A stretch of DNA of 64,000 nucleotides from positions 1,643,001-1,707,000 of the forward strand of contig NZ_CP045202.1 of NCBI RefSeq assembly GCF_016864195.1. The letters are read 5' to 3'. Of the stretch, positions 1 to 7,448 are shown in pieces. Source of the stretch: Dechloromonas sp. TW-R-39-2 (GTDB taxonomy: Bacteria > Pseudomonadota > Gammaproteobacteria > Burkholderiales > Rhodocyclaceae). The notes beneath the pieces were generated by a model. The model was not told the origin of the DNA. It saw only the letters and a program-made list of their open reading frames with translations, and searched no databases. The position numbers were made by a program, and so were the translations under genes. Each line of letters begins with the position of its first letter. The first letter of the stretch is position 1.

Positions 1-101
1 GCGATCCGGAAGGGCTGAAGGATTTCGATGGCGACGGCTACGCCTATGCGCCGGATGTGTCGGACGAAAAACATTGGGTTTTCCGTCGTCGGGAAAGCTG
101 A
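1..101 (+). CDS. C-terminal end of an unidentified protein (partial)
   Basis: The frame with codons starting at position 3 is open from the left edge and ends at TGA 99-101, giving about 32 residues that end in a basic tail (FRRRES). A bidirectional hairpin terminator follows about 20 bases later, which supports this as a real gene end. The segment is acidic and glycine-rich (DGDGYAYAPD). It is too short to assign a family. The converging neighbour is flaG, so a flagellar or cell-surface role is possible but unproven. Confidence 0.55.
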   Translation, partial: DPEGLKDFDGDGYAYAPDVSDEKHWVFRRRES

Positions 102-121
102 ATTTCTGGCTGTCTGAAATC

Positions 122-160
122 AAAAAGGCCCGCCGGCATTCAGCGCCGGCGGGCCTTTTA
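122..160. terminator. Bidirectional Rho-independent terminator
   Basis: A 14-bp GC-rich stem (AAAGGCCCGCCGGC and its complement) with a short loop is flanked by A-rich sequence on the left and a T run on the right. It sits between the converging partial gene and flaG and can serve both. Confidence 0.85.
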
Positions 161-168
161 TGTTTGCT

Positions 169-576
169 TCAAGCCTGGCTGTTAATCAGCAGACCTTCCT
201 TGTAACGGTCCAGGCCGCGCGCAATGCGCAGCATTTCCTCGGAAGGAATCTGGCGAATGACTTCCTTGGTCTGGCGATCGAGAACCTTGACGACGGATTC
301 GCCGCTTTCCTTGTCGATCGAAAACTCAAGCTGAGAACCTGCGCCACCAACCCGGCGTTGCAACTCCTCGGTCAGCTGCTTCAATTCCTTGGCGTTCGGC
401 TTGGGATTCAGGGTTTGCTTCGTTTCGCCGGACTTCTCTTCCTTGCTCGCCTCGTTGGCTGCCAGGCGTGCGTTGTCACTGGCCGTGATCCGCTTTTCTT
501 CGGTGGGCGCCATTCCTTGCCGCAGGGCTTGCGTTCCCTGTGTGGGCAGCGGCGCATTCAGTTTCATTTCACTCAT
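169..576 (-). CDS. flaG: FlaG family flagellar protein
   Basis: 135 residues. The N-terminal half is low-complexity and charged. The C-terminal half carries the FlaG signature: an amphipathic strand LEFSIDKESGESVVKVLDR, then the conserved IRQIPSEEMLRIA segment and a short helix. FlaG proteins are small and usually lie next to flagellin and filament-cap genes, where they influence filament length. Here the gene lies 24 bases downstream of another small protein gene on the same strand. The start is backed by a GGAG ribosome site before ATG. It ends at the shared terminator at 122-160. Confidence 0.85.
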   Translation of the reverse strand: MSEMKLNAPLPTQGTQALRQGMAPTEEKRITASDNARLAANEASKEEKSGETKQTLNPKPNAKELKQLTEELQRRVGGAGSQLEFSIDKESGESVVKVLDRQTKEVIRQIPSEEMLRIARGLDRYKEGLLINSQA

Positions 577-600
577 GGCAAATACTCCAAAAAACAGCGC

Positions 601-1275
601 TCATGCTTGGGTGTTGACAAGATTGCCGGCACTGTCGAGCCTGCTGCCTGCGCTTTTTAGATTGTGGGCCAGTGTTTTCAGAAAACTTTGCAGGTCAGGC
701 GCACTTTGGGTGGTGGTTTCCGGGCTGGTTTTTCCCTGAAGCGCCAGCGCAAGATTCTGGAATGAAGTTTCGAGGTCGCTGGTCTTGCTGCTTCCCGTAG
801 TGCTGGTGCCGCTGTCGGTCGGTGTTCCCAGGGATTGGGCAAGATTTTGCAAACGCCCGGCCAGGTCGCTATAAGCATCCGTCCGGCGTGAGGCGGAAAC
901 GGTATTGCCATCCTCGCTTGCTTCACTCGATTCGGTACGTTGCGCACTGTTGCCGGTCGCATTCAGTGCCTGGAAAAGCGCGTTCATGAATTCGGGCAGG
1001 GCCTGTCCGGCATTCTGGGCGGTTTTTGAACTCGCACTTTCCGCATCATTGGCTTGTGTCTCGGTTGCAACCGGGGGGCGCGATGACGCGGCCGGCGCCA
1101 GGCCTGACTGATCGAGTGTTTTTTCCAGTGCCTTGAGTAACTGGCCGGCTTTGTTTTCAGGGACGCGTACCTGTGCTTCCTGATCTTTGCGCCCTTCGCG
1201 TTCAATACGACTGGCCGCGATATCGCTATTGCGGAGGGTGCTGACTGTACTGCTGTTGATATTACTGATGTCCAT
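601..1275 (-). CDS. Hypothetical Ser/Thr/Ala-rich protein upstream of flaG
   Basis: 224 residues from the second ATG. The first ATG (1281) directly abuts the ribosome site GGGAG, while the ATG at 1275 lies six bases from it, so 1275 is the better start. The protein is rich in Ser, Thr, Gln and Ala with no membrane segment. Its middle repeats short helical units (ALFQALNATG, LAGRLQNLAQSL, SFQNLALALQGK, SFLKTLAHNLKS), suggesting an elongated helical secreted or structural protein. Its last residues (LVNTQA) resemble the end of FlaG (LINSQA). Being co-directional with flaG suggests a flagellar role, but the family is not recognised. Confidence 0.6.
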   Translation of the reverse strand: MDISNINSSTVSTLRNSDIAASRIEREGRKDQEAQVRVPENKAGQLLKALEKTLDQSGLAPAASSRPPVATETQANDAESASSKTAQNAGQALPEFMNALFQALNATGNSAQRTESSEASEDGNTVSASRRTDAYSDLAGRLQNLAQSLGTPTDSGTSTTGSSKTSDLETSFQNLALALQGKTSPETTTQSAPDLQSFLKTLAHNLKSAGSRLDSAGNLVNTQA

Positions 1276-1377
1276 GATCATCTCCCGAGACGCACGATGC
1301 AGTCACGTGTTCATCAACGGCAGGTTTTAGGGGAACTTGAGGAATTTTTTTGTAATTTTATAAAATCAAAAAATGTA

Positions 1378-1408
1378 TTGACTCGGTATGGGTGGGCAAG
1401 GCTATAAT
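1378..1408 (+). promoter_or_regulatory. Sigma-70 promoter of the tRNA-Val/tRNA-Leu unit
   Basis: TTGACT (1378-1383) and a perfect TATAAT (1403-1408) are separated by 19 bases and end 10 bases before the first tRNA. The GCGCCCCC stretch just after the -10 resembles the GC discriminator of stable-RNA promoters. An AT-rich tract (1345-1375) upstream could act as an UP element. Confidence 0.7.
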
Positions 1409-1418
1409 GCGCCCCCTC

Positions 1419-1494
1419 GCGTTCTTAGCTCAGTTGGTAGAGCGTCTGCCTTACACGCAGAATGTCGGCGGTTCGAGCCCGTCAGGACGCACCA
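1419..1494 (+). tRNA. tRNA-Val (anticodon TAC)
   Basis: Full cloverleaf. The acceptor stem GCGTTCT pairs with AGGACGC and the CCA is encoded. The D-arm is AGCTCAGTTGGTAGAGC; the anticodon stem TCTGC/GCAGA encloses the loop CTTACAC, giving TAC; the T-arm contains GGTTCGAGCC. It lies five bases before tRNA-Leu and is probably co-transcribed with it. Confidence 0.95.
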
Positions 1495-1498
1495 AATT

Positions 1499-1583
1499 GC
1501 TCTGGTGGTGAAATTGGTAGACACGCTATCTTGAGGGGGTAGTGCCGCAAGGTGTGCGAGTTCGAGTCTCGCCCAGAGCACCA
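1499..1583 (+). tRNA. tRNA-Leu (anticodon GAG)
   Basis: Class II tRNA with a long variable arm. The acceptor GCTCTGG pairs with CCAGAGC and CCA is encoded. Anticodon stem CTATC/GGTAG encloses TTGAGGG, giving GAG. The T-loop is TTCGAGT. A tyrosine integrase gene begins 165 bases downstream, so this is the likely integration target of the following island. The tRNA itself is intact. Confidence 0.93.
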
Positions 1584-1611
1584 AAAATAGTTCTAAAGCA
1601 GTCCAAATAAG

Positions 1612-1651
1612 GCCAGAAAACCAAGCAAATACAAGGTTTCTGGCTTTTTTT
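1612..1651 (+). terminator. Rho-independent terminator after tRNA-Leu
   Basis: GCCAGAAAACC and GGTTTCTGGC form a 10-bp stem, followed by seven Ts. It ends the tRNA transcript before the integrase gene. Confidence 0.8.
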
Positions 1652-1687
1652 GCGTCCACGGAAGTCCAAAGCGATCTATTGCAATCC

Positions 1688-1717
1688 GGGGGTACAGAGG
1701 GGTATAAACAGGGGTAC
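1688..1717. repeat. GGGGTA-type repeats upstream of the integrase
   Basis: Three spaced copies (GGGGGTAC, AGGGGTATA, AGGGGTAC) lie between tRNA-Leu and the integrase start. Similar copies occur at 22669-22690 near the presumed right end. Such paired arrays fit integrase arm-binding sites, though this is inferred from position only. Confidence 0.5.
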
Positions 1718-1747
1718 AAGGCTACACGCCTAGAGGAGATACCCCCA

Positions 1748-2959
1748 ATGGCACTGAGCGACACCGCAGTACGTAGCGCAAAGCCTGCAAACAAGGCTTA
1801 CAAGCTTGCTGACGAAAAAGGTCTTTTCCTTCTGGTGCACCCAAATGGCTCAAAGTACTGGCGCCAGAAATACCGATTTGACGGCAAAGAAAAAACGCTT
1901 GCTCAAGGGGTCTATCCTGACATCAGTCTCAAGGAGGCCCGAGAACGCCGAGACGAAGCCCGAAAGCAATTGGCCAATGGGGTTGATCCCAGCCAACATC
2001 GAAAAGCAGCCAAAGCTACCCGGGAAGCCATCGTTGCCAACAGCTTCGAAATCATCTGCCGCGAATGGCTAGAGTACAAGCGCAGCAACATCGAAGAAGC
2101 TCAATACAAAAAGGCTCTCGCCCGATTGGAGAAGGATGTCTTCCCCTGGATGGGTACCAGACCAATCTCTGAGATTTCCGCCCCTGAAATTCTGGCCGTA
2201 CTTCGCCGGATTGATGCACGGGGAGCTCGCTACACTGCCCACAAAGCAAAGAGCGAAATCAGTCAATGCTTCCGTTTTGCCATCGCTACCGGCCGAGCGG
2301 AACGCGACCCCTGCCCGGACCTCAAAGGCGCAATTCCTCCGGCAAAGACCGAAAACCTTCCCTCAATCACCAATCCGAAAGAAGTGGGTGAGTTGCTTAG
2401 AGCGATAGATGGTTTCAAGGGCACATTCGTTGTGAAATGCGCCCTTGAGATCGGACCACGAGTATTTGTCCGTCCAGGTGAGTTGAGAAAAGCGAAGTGG
2501 GAGGATTTCGACCTCGACAAGGGCGAATGGCGTTACTTCATCACCAAGACAAAAACTGAACACCTCGTCCCGCTCGCCAGCCAGGTTGTCTCAACGCTAC
2601 GGGAACTACACGCCCTGACAGGCCACGGCCCCTATGTCTTTCCAGGGCGTGACCCCAAACTTCCCATGAGCGATGCTGCCATCAATGCGGCACTACGTCG
2701 TATGGGATACGACACAAAGACAGAAATCACTGGGCACGGATTCCGTGCAATGGCCCGCACTATCCTGCATGAAGAACTACATCAGAAGCCTGAAGTCATT
2801 GAGCACCAGCTGGCCCACTCCGTTTCTGATAGTTTAGGTACAGCCTATAACCGCACCAAGTTTCTCAAAGAACGTCGTGTGATGATGCAATCTTGGTCCG
2901 ACTACTTAGACAAGCTGAAATCTGGAGCACAAGTATTGGAATTTACGCCTGCTGCTTAG
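1748..2959 (+). CDS. int: Tyrosine-type site-specific integrase (DUF4102/P4-like)
   Basis: 403 residues. The N-terminal DUF4102 arm-binding domain is recognisable (LSDTAVRSAKP, KGLFLLVHPNGSKYW, GVYPDISLKEARERRDEA). A SAM-like core-binding region follows, then the catalytic domain with Arg in RPGELRKAKW, HxxR in HGFRAMAR, the second His in QLAHS and the nucleophile Tyr in AYNRTKF. It catalyses integration and excision of the island, with tRNA-Leu as probable target. The start at 1748 has GAGGAG ten bases upstream; an in-frame start at 1679 would run through the GGGGTA repeats and is unlikely. All key residues are present, so the enzyme could be active. Confidence 0.93.
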   Translation: MALSDTAVRSAKPANKAYKLADEKGLFLLVHPNGSKYWRQKYRFDGKEKTLAQGVYPDISLKEARERRDEARKQLANGVDPSQHRKAAKATREAIVANSFEIICREWLEYKRSNIEEAQYKKALARLEKDVFPWMGTRPISEISAPEILAVLRRIDARGARYTAHKAKSEISQCFRFAIATGRAERDPCPDLKGAIPPAKTENLPSITNPKEVGELLRAIDGFKGTFVVKCALEIGPRVFVRPGELRKAKWEDFDLDKGEWRYFITKTKTEHLVPLASQVVSTLRELHALTGHGPYVFPGRDPKLPMSDAAINAALRRMGYDTKTEITGHGFRAMARTILHEELHQKPEVIEHQLAHSVSDSLGTAYNRTKFLKERRVMMQSWSDYLDKLKSGAQVLEFTPAA

Positions 2960-2996
2960 ATTGCATTAACTAGTTATTTAAATTTTGAGGTGAAAA

Positions 2997-3608
2997 ATGG
3001 GAATATATGATAATGCATACCCAACTAATTTAGTCCAGCTCGCTGAAATAATGAAATCCAGTTCACTTGCGGATGCGATGACGAATTTGGCTAAAGAATT
3101 TGATTTAGACCGTGAATTGTCACTCACAATTGTCAAAGCAAGAACAACACCGGCCGAAGAAAGATGCGTCCACTACAAAAAACTCTACGAGCTATACGCA
3201 ACGATAATACAACGGTACCCCCTGAGCAATGCAATCTTGGAGATTATAAATGACCATGCAGAATACATGCACTATAAAAAAATGTGCAAGTTCTACAAAG
3301 ATGATCTAACTTCCGTAATAGAAGCAACAACAAAAAGAAAAGAAGCTGCAGCAAAGGGCGGCGAAGCAAGAACTAAAAAATCAAAAGATTTTGCGAAATT
3401 CATAAAAAAACTAGTGGACTCAACAAAACCCAAGGAAGGATGGGAGAGCATAAATCATTTCCTTGAAATCAACATGGAAAAAATTGAGCAAGAAAATTCT
3501 CTAAAAAAATACAACTTCGCAACATCCAATCTTAGAAAAACAGTAACAAAATGGATTAATTCCGGCGCACCACTCCCGGAGTTAAAGGACGCATTCAAGG
3601 CTAATTAA
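2997..3608 (+). CDS. Hypothetical AT-rich island protein
   Basis: 203 residues, mostly helical and lysine-rich, with no signal peptide or membrane segment. The stretch KRKEAAAKGGEARTKKSKDFAKF is strongly basic and could bind nucleic acid. It has a good ribosome site (GAGGTG) and lies 37 bases after the integrase on the same strand, converging on the Gp2-like gene. Its base composition is clearly more AT-rich than the flanking chromosome, a sign of transfer. I do not recognise the family. A role in the integrative element is suggested only by location. Confidence 0.7.
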   Translation: MGIYDNAYPTNLVQLAEIMKSSSLADAMTNLAKEFDLDRELSLTIVKARTTPAEERCVHYKKLYELYATIIQRYPLSNAILEIINDHAEYMHYKKMCKFYKDDLTSVIEATTKRKEAAAKGGEARTKKSKDFAKFIKKLVDSTKPKEGWESINHFLEINMEKIEQENSLKKYNFATSNLRKTVTKWINSGAPLPELKDAFKAN

Positions 3609-3616
3609 TTCAGATT

Positions 3617-4741
3617 TTAGTGACACACAGCACTTTGATTTTTTCGAGGACGCCCCCCCTTTTTTACAACCACCTTAAGTTCAGATCTGCCAAAGGTTCT
3701 TCCGACCACTCCGGATAGCGCCACATAGTAATCCACCTCTGCCAGATAACCCGCCGATTTTAGTAGGTTTTTACGTAAAATCGCATTATCGTGGCTTATA
3801 GAACCAATTCCAAGAACCCCTCTTTTTTCGTAATACGGCTTGTTAGCATTGCAATTCCAGTACGCACCTTTTTTATTCGTTAAATTAATCCAAGTCTCCC
3901 CCGCCATTTTTCCTAGGTTTATATCATTGCGTGCTTTTGATGAATCAAAAAAAAGCATGACATGAAAATGAAGGCCTCGTGACGGACCAAACTCCAGTTT
4001 CCAAATATATCCTACAAATGCGCTGAATTTTTCTCCGGAACGGATATGCCGAAGCCACTTTTCCAAATCCAAGTGCGCGCTCTTGCAATTATCAGAGCAA
4101 AGAATTGATCCATTCACATAAGATAGATCGACACGAACAACCAAAAGTCGCGAGTGGATATCAAAAAGATTATTGATCAAATTCAATGCGCTTCTTGCAT
4201 TCTTACTAGCAGCTCTGCGTCTGTTTTTAACTGTCTTTGTAAAATCCGCACCAGAAGATTGCTCCCTGAAATTATTTATAAACTTATTGAATGCATCATA
4301 CGCAAATACCTTCTTATCCATTGTGCTGGTATTGTAAAAATTGAAATATGATTTCAACACCGAATCTTTTGATAGTAAATCAACGAAAAGCTTAAATATT
4401 GGATCGAGATCATGATATGAAAAATCTGCCATAACGCGCCGCAAATCTCTCTGCAGTATATTCTCAAACAAATTCATCAAATTGCTATCCCCCCTTGATG
4501 CTATCGCATATTTTCCATCCTTGTTTTTTCTCAAGACATCAAAGACATTCCCATCAAAAAGCAACAAATCCGTCAGTGAGTCCAAGCACCTTCGAAGTGC
4601 CTTGACCGCATCGCAATCAGGGCGACCAGCTCCCTCTCCATTAGAGCTGATATCACCCCCTGTCCATGCGTTTCTCCCGACCCAGTCACTCAGACAGGCA
4701 ACCCGATCTTTACTCATGACAACACCAACTTGACAAAACAT
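3617..4741 (-). CDS. Inovirus Gp2-like / YagK-YfjJ family replication protein
   Basis: Up to 374 residues. The C-terminal half matches the inovirus Gp2 (YagK/YfjJ) type: a strand RVDLSYVNG, then FVGYIWKLEFGPSRGLHFHV with the HFH (HxH) metal motif of HUH rolling-circle enzymes, then LMLFFD-like and GAYWNCN segments. Such proteins occur on filamentous-phage-like and P4-like satellites next to AlpA and integrases, as here. Start is uncertain: ATG 4741 or ATG 4717 (MSKDRVAC), neither with a strong ribosome site. AT-rich. It probably starts replication of the excised element. No separate catalytic Tyr motif can be assigned by eye. Confidence 0.75.
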   Translation of the reverse strand: MFCQVGVVMSKDRVACLSDWVGRNAWTGGDISSNGEGAGRPDCDAVKALRRCLDSLTDLLLFDGNVFDVLRKNKDGKYAIASRGDSNLMNLFENILQRDLRRVMADFSYHDLDPIFKLFVDLLSKDSVLKSYFNFYNTSTMDKKVFAYDAFNKFINNFREQSSGADFTKTVKNRRRAASKNARSALNLINNLFDIHSRLLVVRVDLSYVNGSILCSDNCKSAHLDLEKWLRHIRSGEKFSAFVGYIWKLEFGPSRGLHFHVMLFFDSSKARNDINLGKMAGETWINLTNKKGAYWNCNANKPYYEKRGVLGIGSISHDNAILRKNLLKSAGYLAEVDYYVALSGVVGRTFGRSELKVVVKKGGRPRKNQSAVCH

Positions 4742-4894
4742 TTAAATAAAAACAACCGGAACCTGTTGTAAATAATTCAAAAGCACCCCCGCACTTCTCT
4801 GTAGGATGGTTTTGTATCTTAAATAGTAATGTGAAATCAAGTAAAACAATCACGCAAAATTCTCCGCAGTAGAATTGAAAATATCGCCGTTTTT

Positions 4895-5131
4895 CTACCT
4901 AATCCTCCCGACTTCAGATCGGGCCTGTATCCACTCGCAAACCTCCTCCAACAACCACCCAACAGAAGCTCCTCCTAACTTGAATGGCGCAGGAAATGTT
5001 TGATCAAATCTCGGAGATTTTGGATTAATCCAGTCGTAAATTGTTGATCGACCTATTCCTATCATTGACTGCAGGTCTTTTATACGAATGACCCGCGCCG
5101 GCTTTGTTATCACATCAATATCGTTCATCAT
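4895..5131 (-). CDS. alpA: AlpA family phage/island transcriptional regulator
   Basis: 78 residues from ATG 5131 (ATG 5128 is equally possible), preceded by AGGGG. An in-frame start 72 bases further upstream adds a hydrophobic sequence foreign to the family. The core is a winged MerR-like helix-turn-helix: RVIRIKDLQSMIGIGRSTIYDWI, then the wing region FPAPFKLGGASVGWLLEEVCEWI. AlpA proteins switch on integrase/excision functions of P4-type elements and often precede a replication gene, as here. The Gp2-like gene lies about 150 bases downstream on the same strand, so a unit is plausible. Confidence 0.85.
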   Translation of the reverse strand: MMNDIDVITKPARVIRIKDLQSMIGIGRSTIYDWINPKSPRFDQTFPAPFKLGGASVGWLLEEVCEWIQARSEVGRIR

Positions 5132-5192
5132 TGTTTCCCCTGTTTGTTTTTGGACAACGACAAATATAAAAAATAATTTCAGTTGTCGTAGA

Positions 5193-5231
5193 GCTTTAGC
5201 CAAGCTTGGTTGATTTGTGCTTAGCTAAAGC
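5193..5231. repeat. Inverted repeat upstream of alpA
   Basis: GCTTTAGC (5193-5200) and GCTAAAGC (5224-5231) form an 8-bp inverted repeat around the 10-bp palindrome CCAAGCTTGG (5200-5209). It lies 60-100 bases before alpA and could be an operator, or an end of the neighbouring IS relic. Confidence 0.35.
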
Positions 5232-5278
5232 CACGCTTAACCACCAACGCAGGGGCCGCCTAAGACAAACTGCCGGAC

Positions 5279-5480
5279 GACCATGCCGAAAGGCAGCGAG
5301 TTCGGGAGTTTGTGGCCATTCAGATTCGCTACGGTGTTGAATGCATCCAGGTGCTGCTGGGTCAATACAGCTGCGGTGCGAAGACTGGCTAATCAATCAC
5401 AAGAAGACTTACCGGATTTGCTGTGAGAAAGCCTGAACCTACGGAGCAAGCTGCCGCACACCGGCAAGGACGCCCCGTGA
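5279..5480 (+). pseudogene. Relic of an IS3-family transposase (OrfB)
   Basis: Reading across at least two frameshifts and a stop gives, in order, RQRVREFVAIQIRYG, VECIQVLL, WLINHKKTYRI and LNLRSKLPH. These match the order RIRE..RYGYRRIHVLL..W.VNHKKTYRIY..EGLNLR of the N-terminal half of IS3-family OrfB, the part before the DDE domain. No OrfA or catalytic DDE part is visible. It is a dead remnant between the alpA module and the next module, and marks an old junction in the island. Confidence 0.65.
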
Positions 5481-5754
5481 TCACGTCACTTCCTTCATGT
5501 AGCCTTTTGAGTAATTGACGACAGGGCAACTTAGTTCCCCTGGCACAGTCGAGTTGGTTCTACACCCACTCAGCACGGGTCTTTGCTAGGGGCTCCTGTT
5601 CCAAAATTATTTCAGCTGCTGAACCAGCCCGTGAATTGAGAAGGCTCCCGCCCGATCCTGTTTCTAAAGTATCTGAGCCACGTATATCTGAATTGGAAAC
5701 CTGAGAGAACTGTCTTCGGAGTGTCGAATTGGCAAGTCTCTGCATATTCACAAG
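5481..5754. other. Non-coding stretch after the IS3 relic
   Basis: Apart from a 94-residue minus-strand open frame without ribosome site or recognisable motif, I see no gene here. The stretch leads into the terminator at 5755-5787, so it may be the end of a former transcript or a small RNA; nothing in the sequence decides this. Confidence 0.3.
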
Positions 5755-5787
5755 AAGCCCACTCCGTTGCTGACGGAGTGGGCTTTT
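5755..5787 (+). terminator. Rho-independent terminator
   Basis: AAGCCCACTCCGT pairs with ACGGAGTGGGCTT around a 5-base loop, followed by a T run. No complete gene upstream on this strand uses it, so it may close an unrecognised transcript. It insulates the following gene. Confidence 0.8.
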
Positions 5788-5877
5788 CTGTATGTGCTTT
5801 CCGAGTAGTTCAGCTAACAGCAGATGCTCCGGCCATTGGCTCATCTGTCCTTCCTCAATGAACGCAGGAGAAAAACC

Positions 5878-6252
5878 ATGACTTTGAAATGCCCAGTGTG
5901 CAAATCCAGAAAACTTGAAACGTTCGATTACGGCAAAAAGACGGGCGCCACGATCGGCGTTGTAGGTGGCGCAGCGAGCGGTGCCGCCGGGGCCATGAGT
6001 GGTGCTCGGCTGGGTGCGAGCGTCGGTGCCGTCGTAGGGCCTGTTGGGATCGGTATTGGCGGTATTGCCGGGGCAATTATTGGAGCCATTTTGGGCGGAT
6101 CAGCAGGTGGTGCGGCAGGTGCCAAGATTGGTCAAGCAATCGATGAACGCTACTTGGAGAACAACCGCTGCCTGAATTGTGGCCACACATTCAGCAACGA
6201 CTCCCAGGACGATCAGCATAATCAGCGCGCGCGACTGCCACTCCATCGCTGA
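5878..6252 (+). CDS. Glycine-zipper membrane protein flanked by CxxC zinc-ribbon halves
   Basis: 124 residues. It starts with a CPVCKSRKLETFDYG segment (CxxC), continues with about 70 residues of Gly/Ala-rich hydrophobic sequence full of GxxxG spacing (GVVGGAASGAAG, GPVGIGIGGIAGAIIGAIL), and ends with NNRCLNCGHTF (second CxxC). The two Cys pairs could form one zinc ribbon, with the glycine-zipper hairpin inserted in the membrane. The ribosome site AGGAG lies eight bases before ATG. Island location, next to the DUF932/YqaJ module. Function unknown. Confidence 0.7.
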   Translation: MTLKCPVCKSRKLETFDYGKKTGATIGVVGGAASGAAGAMSGARLGASVGAVVGPVGIGIGGIAGAIIGAILGGSAGGAAGAKIGQAIDERYLENNRCLNCGHTFSNDSQDDQHNQRARLPLHR

Positions 6253-6380
6253 GCCCTTGTTCGGATTCACCCCGGTGCGTCCAGTGCTTACGGCATGACG
6301 GGACGCCTGTAGTCCGTTGATCCATCGATCGTTCATCCATATTCCACTTTTACATCCTCGATCCGTTTAGGAGAGTTTCA

Positions 6381-7349
6381 ATGGCACATCTCGTGCAACA
6401 AATGGCCTACGTCGGTGAAGAGCCGTGGCACGGCTTGGGCAATCGCCTTCCAAGCAAACAGCCTTTAGAAGTCTGGCAACAGGAAGCCGGCATGAATTGG
6501 CAGATCAATGAGTCGCCGGTTCGCTTCATGTCGGACAGTATCGGTTCGTTAGGCTCGATTCACTCGTTTCCGGAACAGAAGGTCTTGTATCGTTCGGATA
6601 CGAAGGAAGCGCTTTCTGTGGTCTCACAACGCTATCAGGTCATTCAGCCGCGTGAGGTACTGGAGTTTTATCGCGATCTCACGGAAATCTCTGGTTATCA
6701 GTTGGAGACGGCAGGGGTTTTGAAAGGCGGGAAGAAGTTTTGGGCGTTGGCGCGAACAGGACAGTCGACTACTTTGAAGGGGAATGACCAGGTCAATGGC
6801 TATCTGCTGCTGGCCACTTCCTGTGATGGCACCCTGGCCACAACAGCAACCCCCACGACGATACGGGTGGTCTGCAATAACACCCTGACCATTGCCGTGA
6901 ATGGCGCAACGCAAGCGATCAAGGTGCCGCACAGCACGCGTTTTGACGCCCAGTTGGTCAAACAGCAATTGGGTATTGCCGTTTCCCAGTGGGATGGCTT
7001 CATGTATCGCATGAAGACTCTGGCTGAGCGTAAGGTGAAATCACATGAGGCGATGAACTACTTCCTGCGCGTGCTGTGTGATGCCCAGCCGGTTCCCGGT
7101 GATTTATCTGTCCTGTCCAATGAACGGGCGTTGAAAAAGGTCCATAGCCTCTACGATGGTCAAGGGCGAGGTGCGGAACTTGAAGCGGCCAAAGGCACAG
7201 CCTGGGGCTTGCTGAACGCCGTGACTGAGTACGTTGATCATGAGCGGCGTGCTAGAAGTACCGAGTACCGGATGGATTCTGCCTGGTTCGGTCAAGGAGC
7301 CGTGATTAAACAACGGGCTCTGGATACCGCTTTACTGCTTGCCGCCTGA
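6381..7349 (+). CDS. DUF932 domain protein (phage/plasmid-like family)
   Basis: 322 residues, typical for the family. It begins with the usual MAYVGEEPWHGLGNRLP motif and contains SQRYQVIQPREVLEFYRDL, ETAGVLKGGKKFWALAR and ATSCDGTLATTATPTTIRV, the central DUF932 features. DUF932 proteins are common on large phages, plasmids and ICEs next to YqaJ nucleases and single-strand annealing or recombination proteins; their biochemical role is not established. A ribosome site AGGAG precedes the start. First gene of a three-gene module with the exonuclease and the RDF-like protein. Confidence 0.88.
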   Translation: MAHLVQQMAYVGEEPWHGLGNRLPSKQPLEVWQQEAGMNWQINESPVRFMSDSIGSLGSIHSFPEQKVLYRSDTKEALSVVSQRYQVIQPREVLEFYRDLTEISGYQLETAGVLKGGKKFWALARTGQSTTLKGNDQVNGYLLLATSCDGTLATTATPTTIRVVCNNTLTIAVNGATQAIKVPHSTRFDAQLVKQQLGIAVSQWDGFMYRMKTLAERKVKSHEAMNYFLRVLCDAQPVPGDLSVLSNERALKKVHSLYDGQGRGAELEAAKGTAWGLLNAVTEYVDHERRARSTEYRMDSAWFGQGAVIKQRALDTALLLAA

Positions 7350-7390
7350 ATTCATCGCCAGCCCAGCTTTTACCTTTTACGCCTCCACAG

Positions 7391-7427
7391 ACAACGCCCG
7401 GTTCAGCAAATGCTGACTGGGCGTTGT
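7391..7427 (+). terminator. Hairpin between the DUF932 and YqaJ genes
   Basis: ACAACGCCCGGTTCAGCA and TGCTGACTGGGCGTTGT form a long stem with one bulge and an AA-centred loop, followed by a weak T-rich tail (CGTTTCT). It may attenuate transcription into the nuclease gene or stabilise the upstream message. Confidence 0.6.
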
Positions 7428-7448
7428 CGTTTCTGAAAGGAACACATC

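Noticed and set aside
5560..5844. 94-codon minus-strand frame
   Set aside because: Runs through the terminator at 5755-5787, lacks a ribosome site and any motif.
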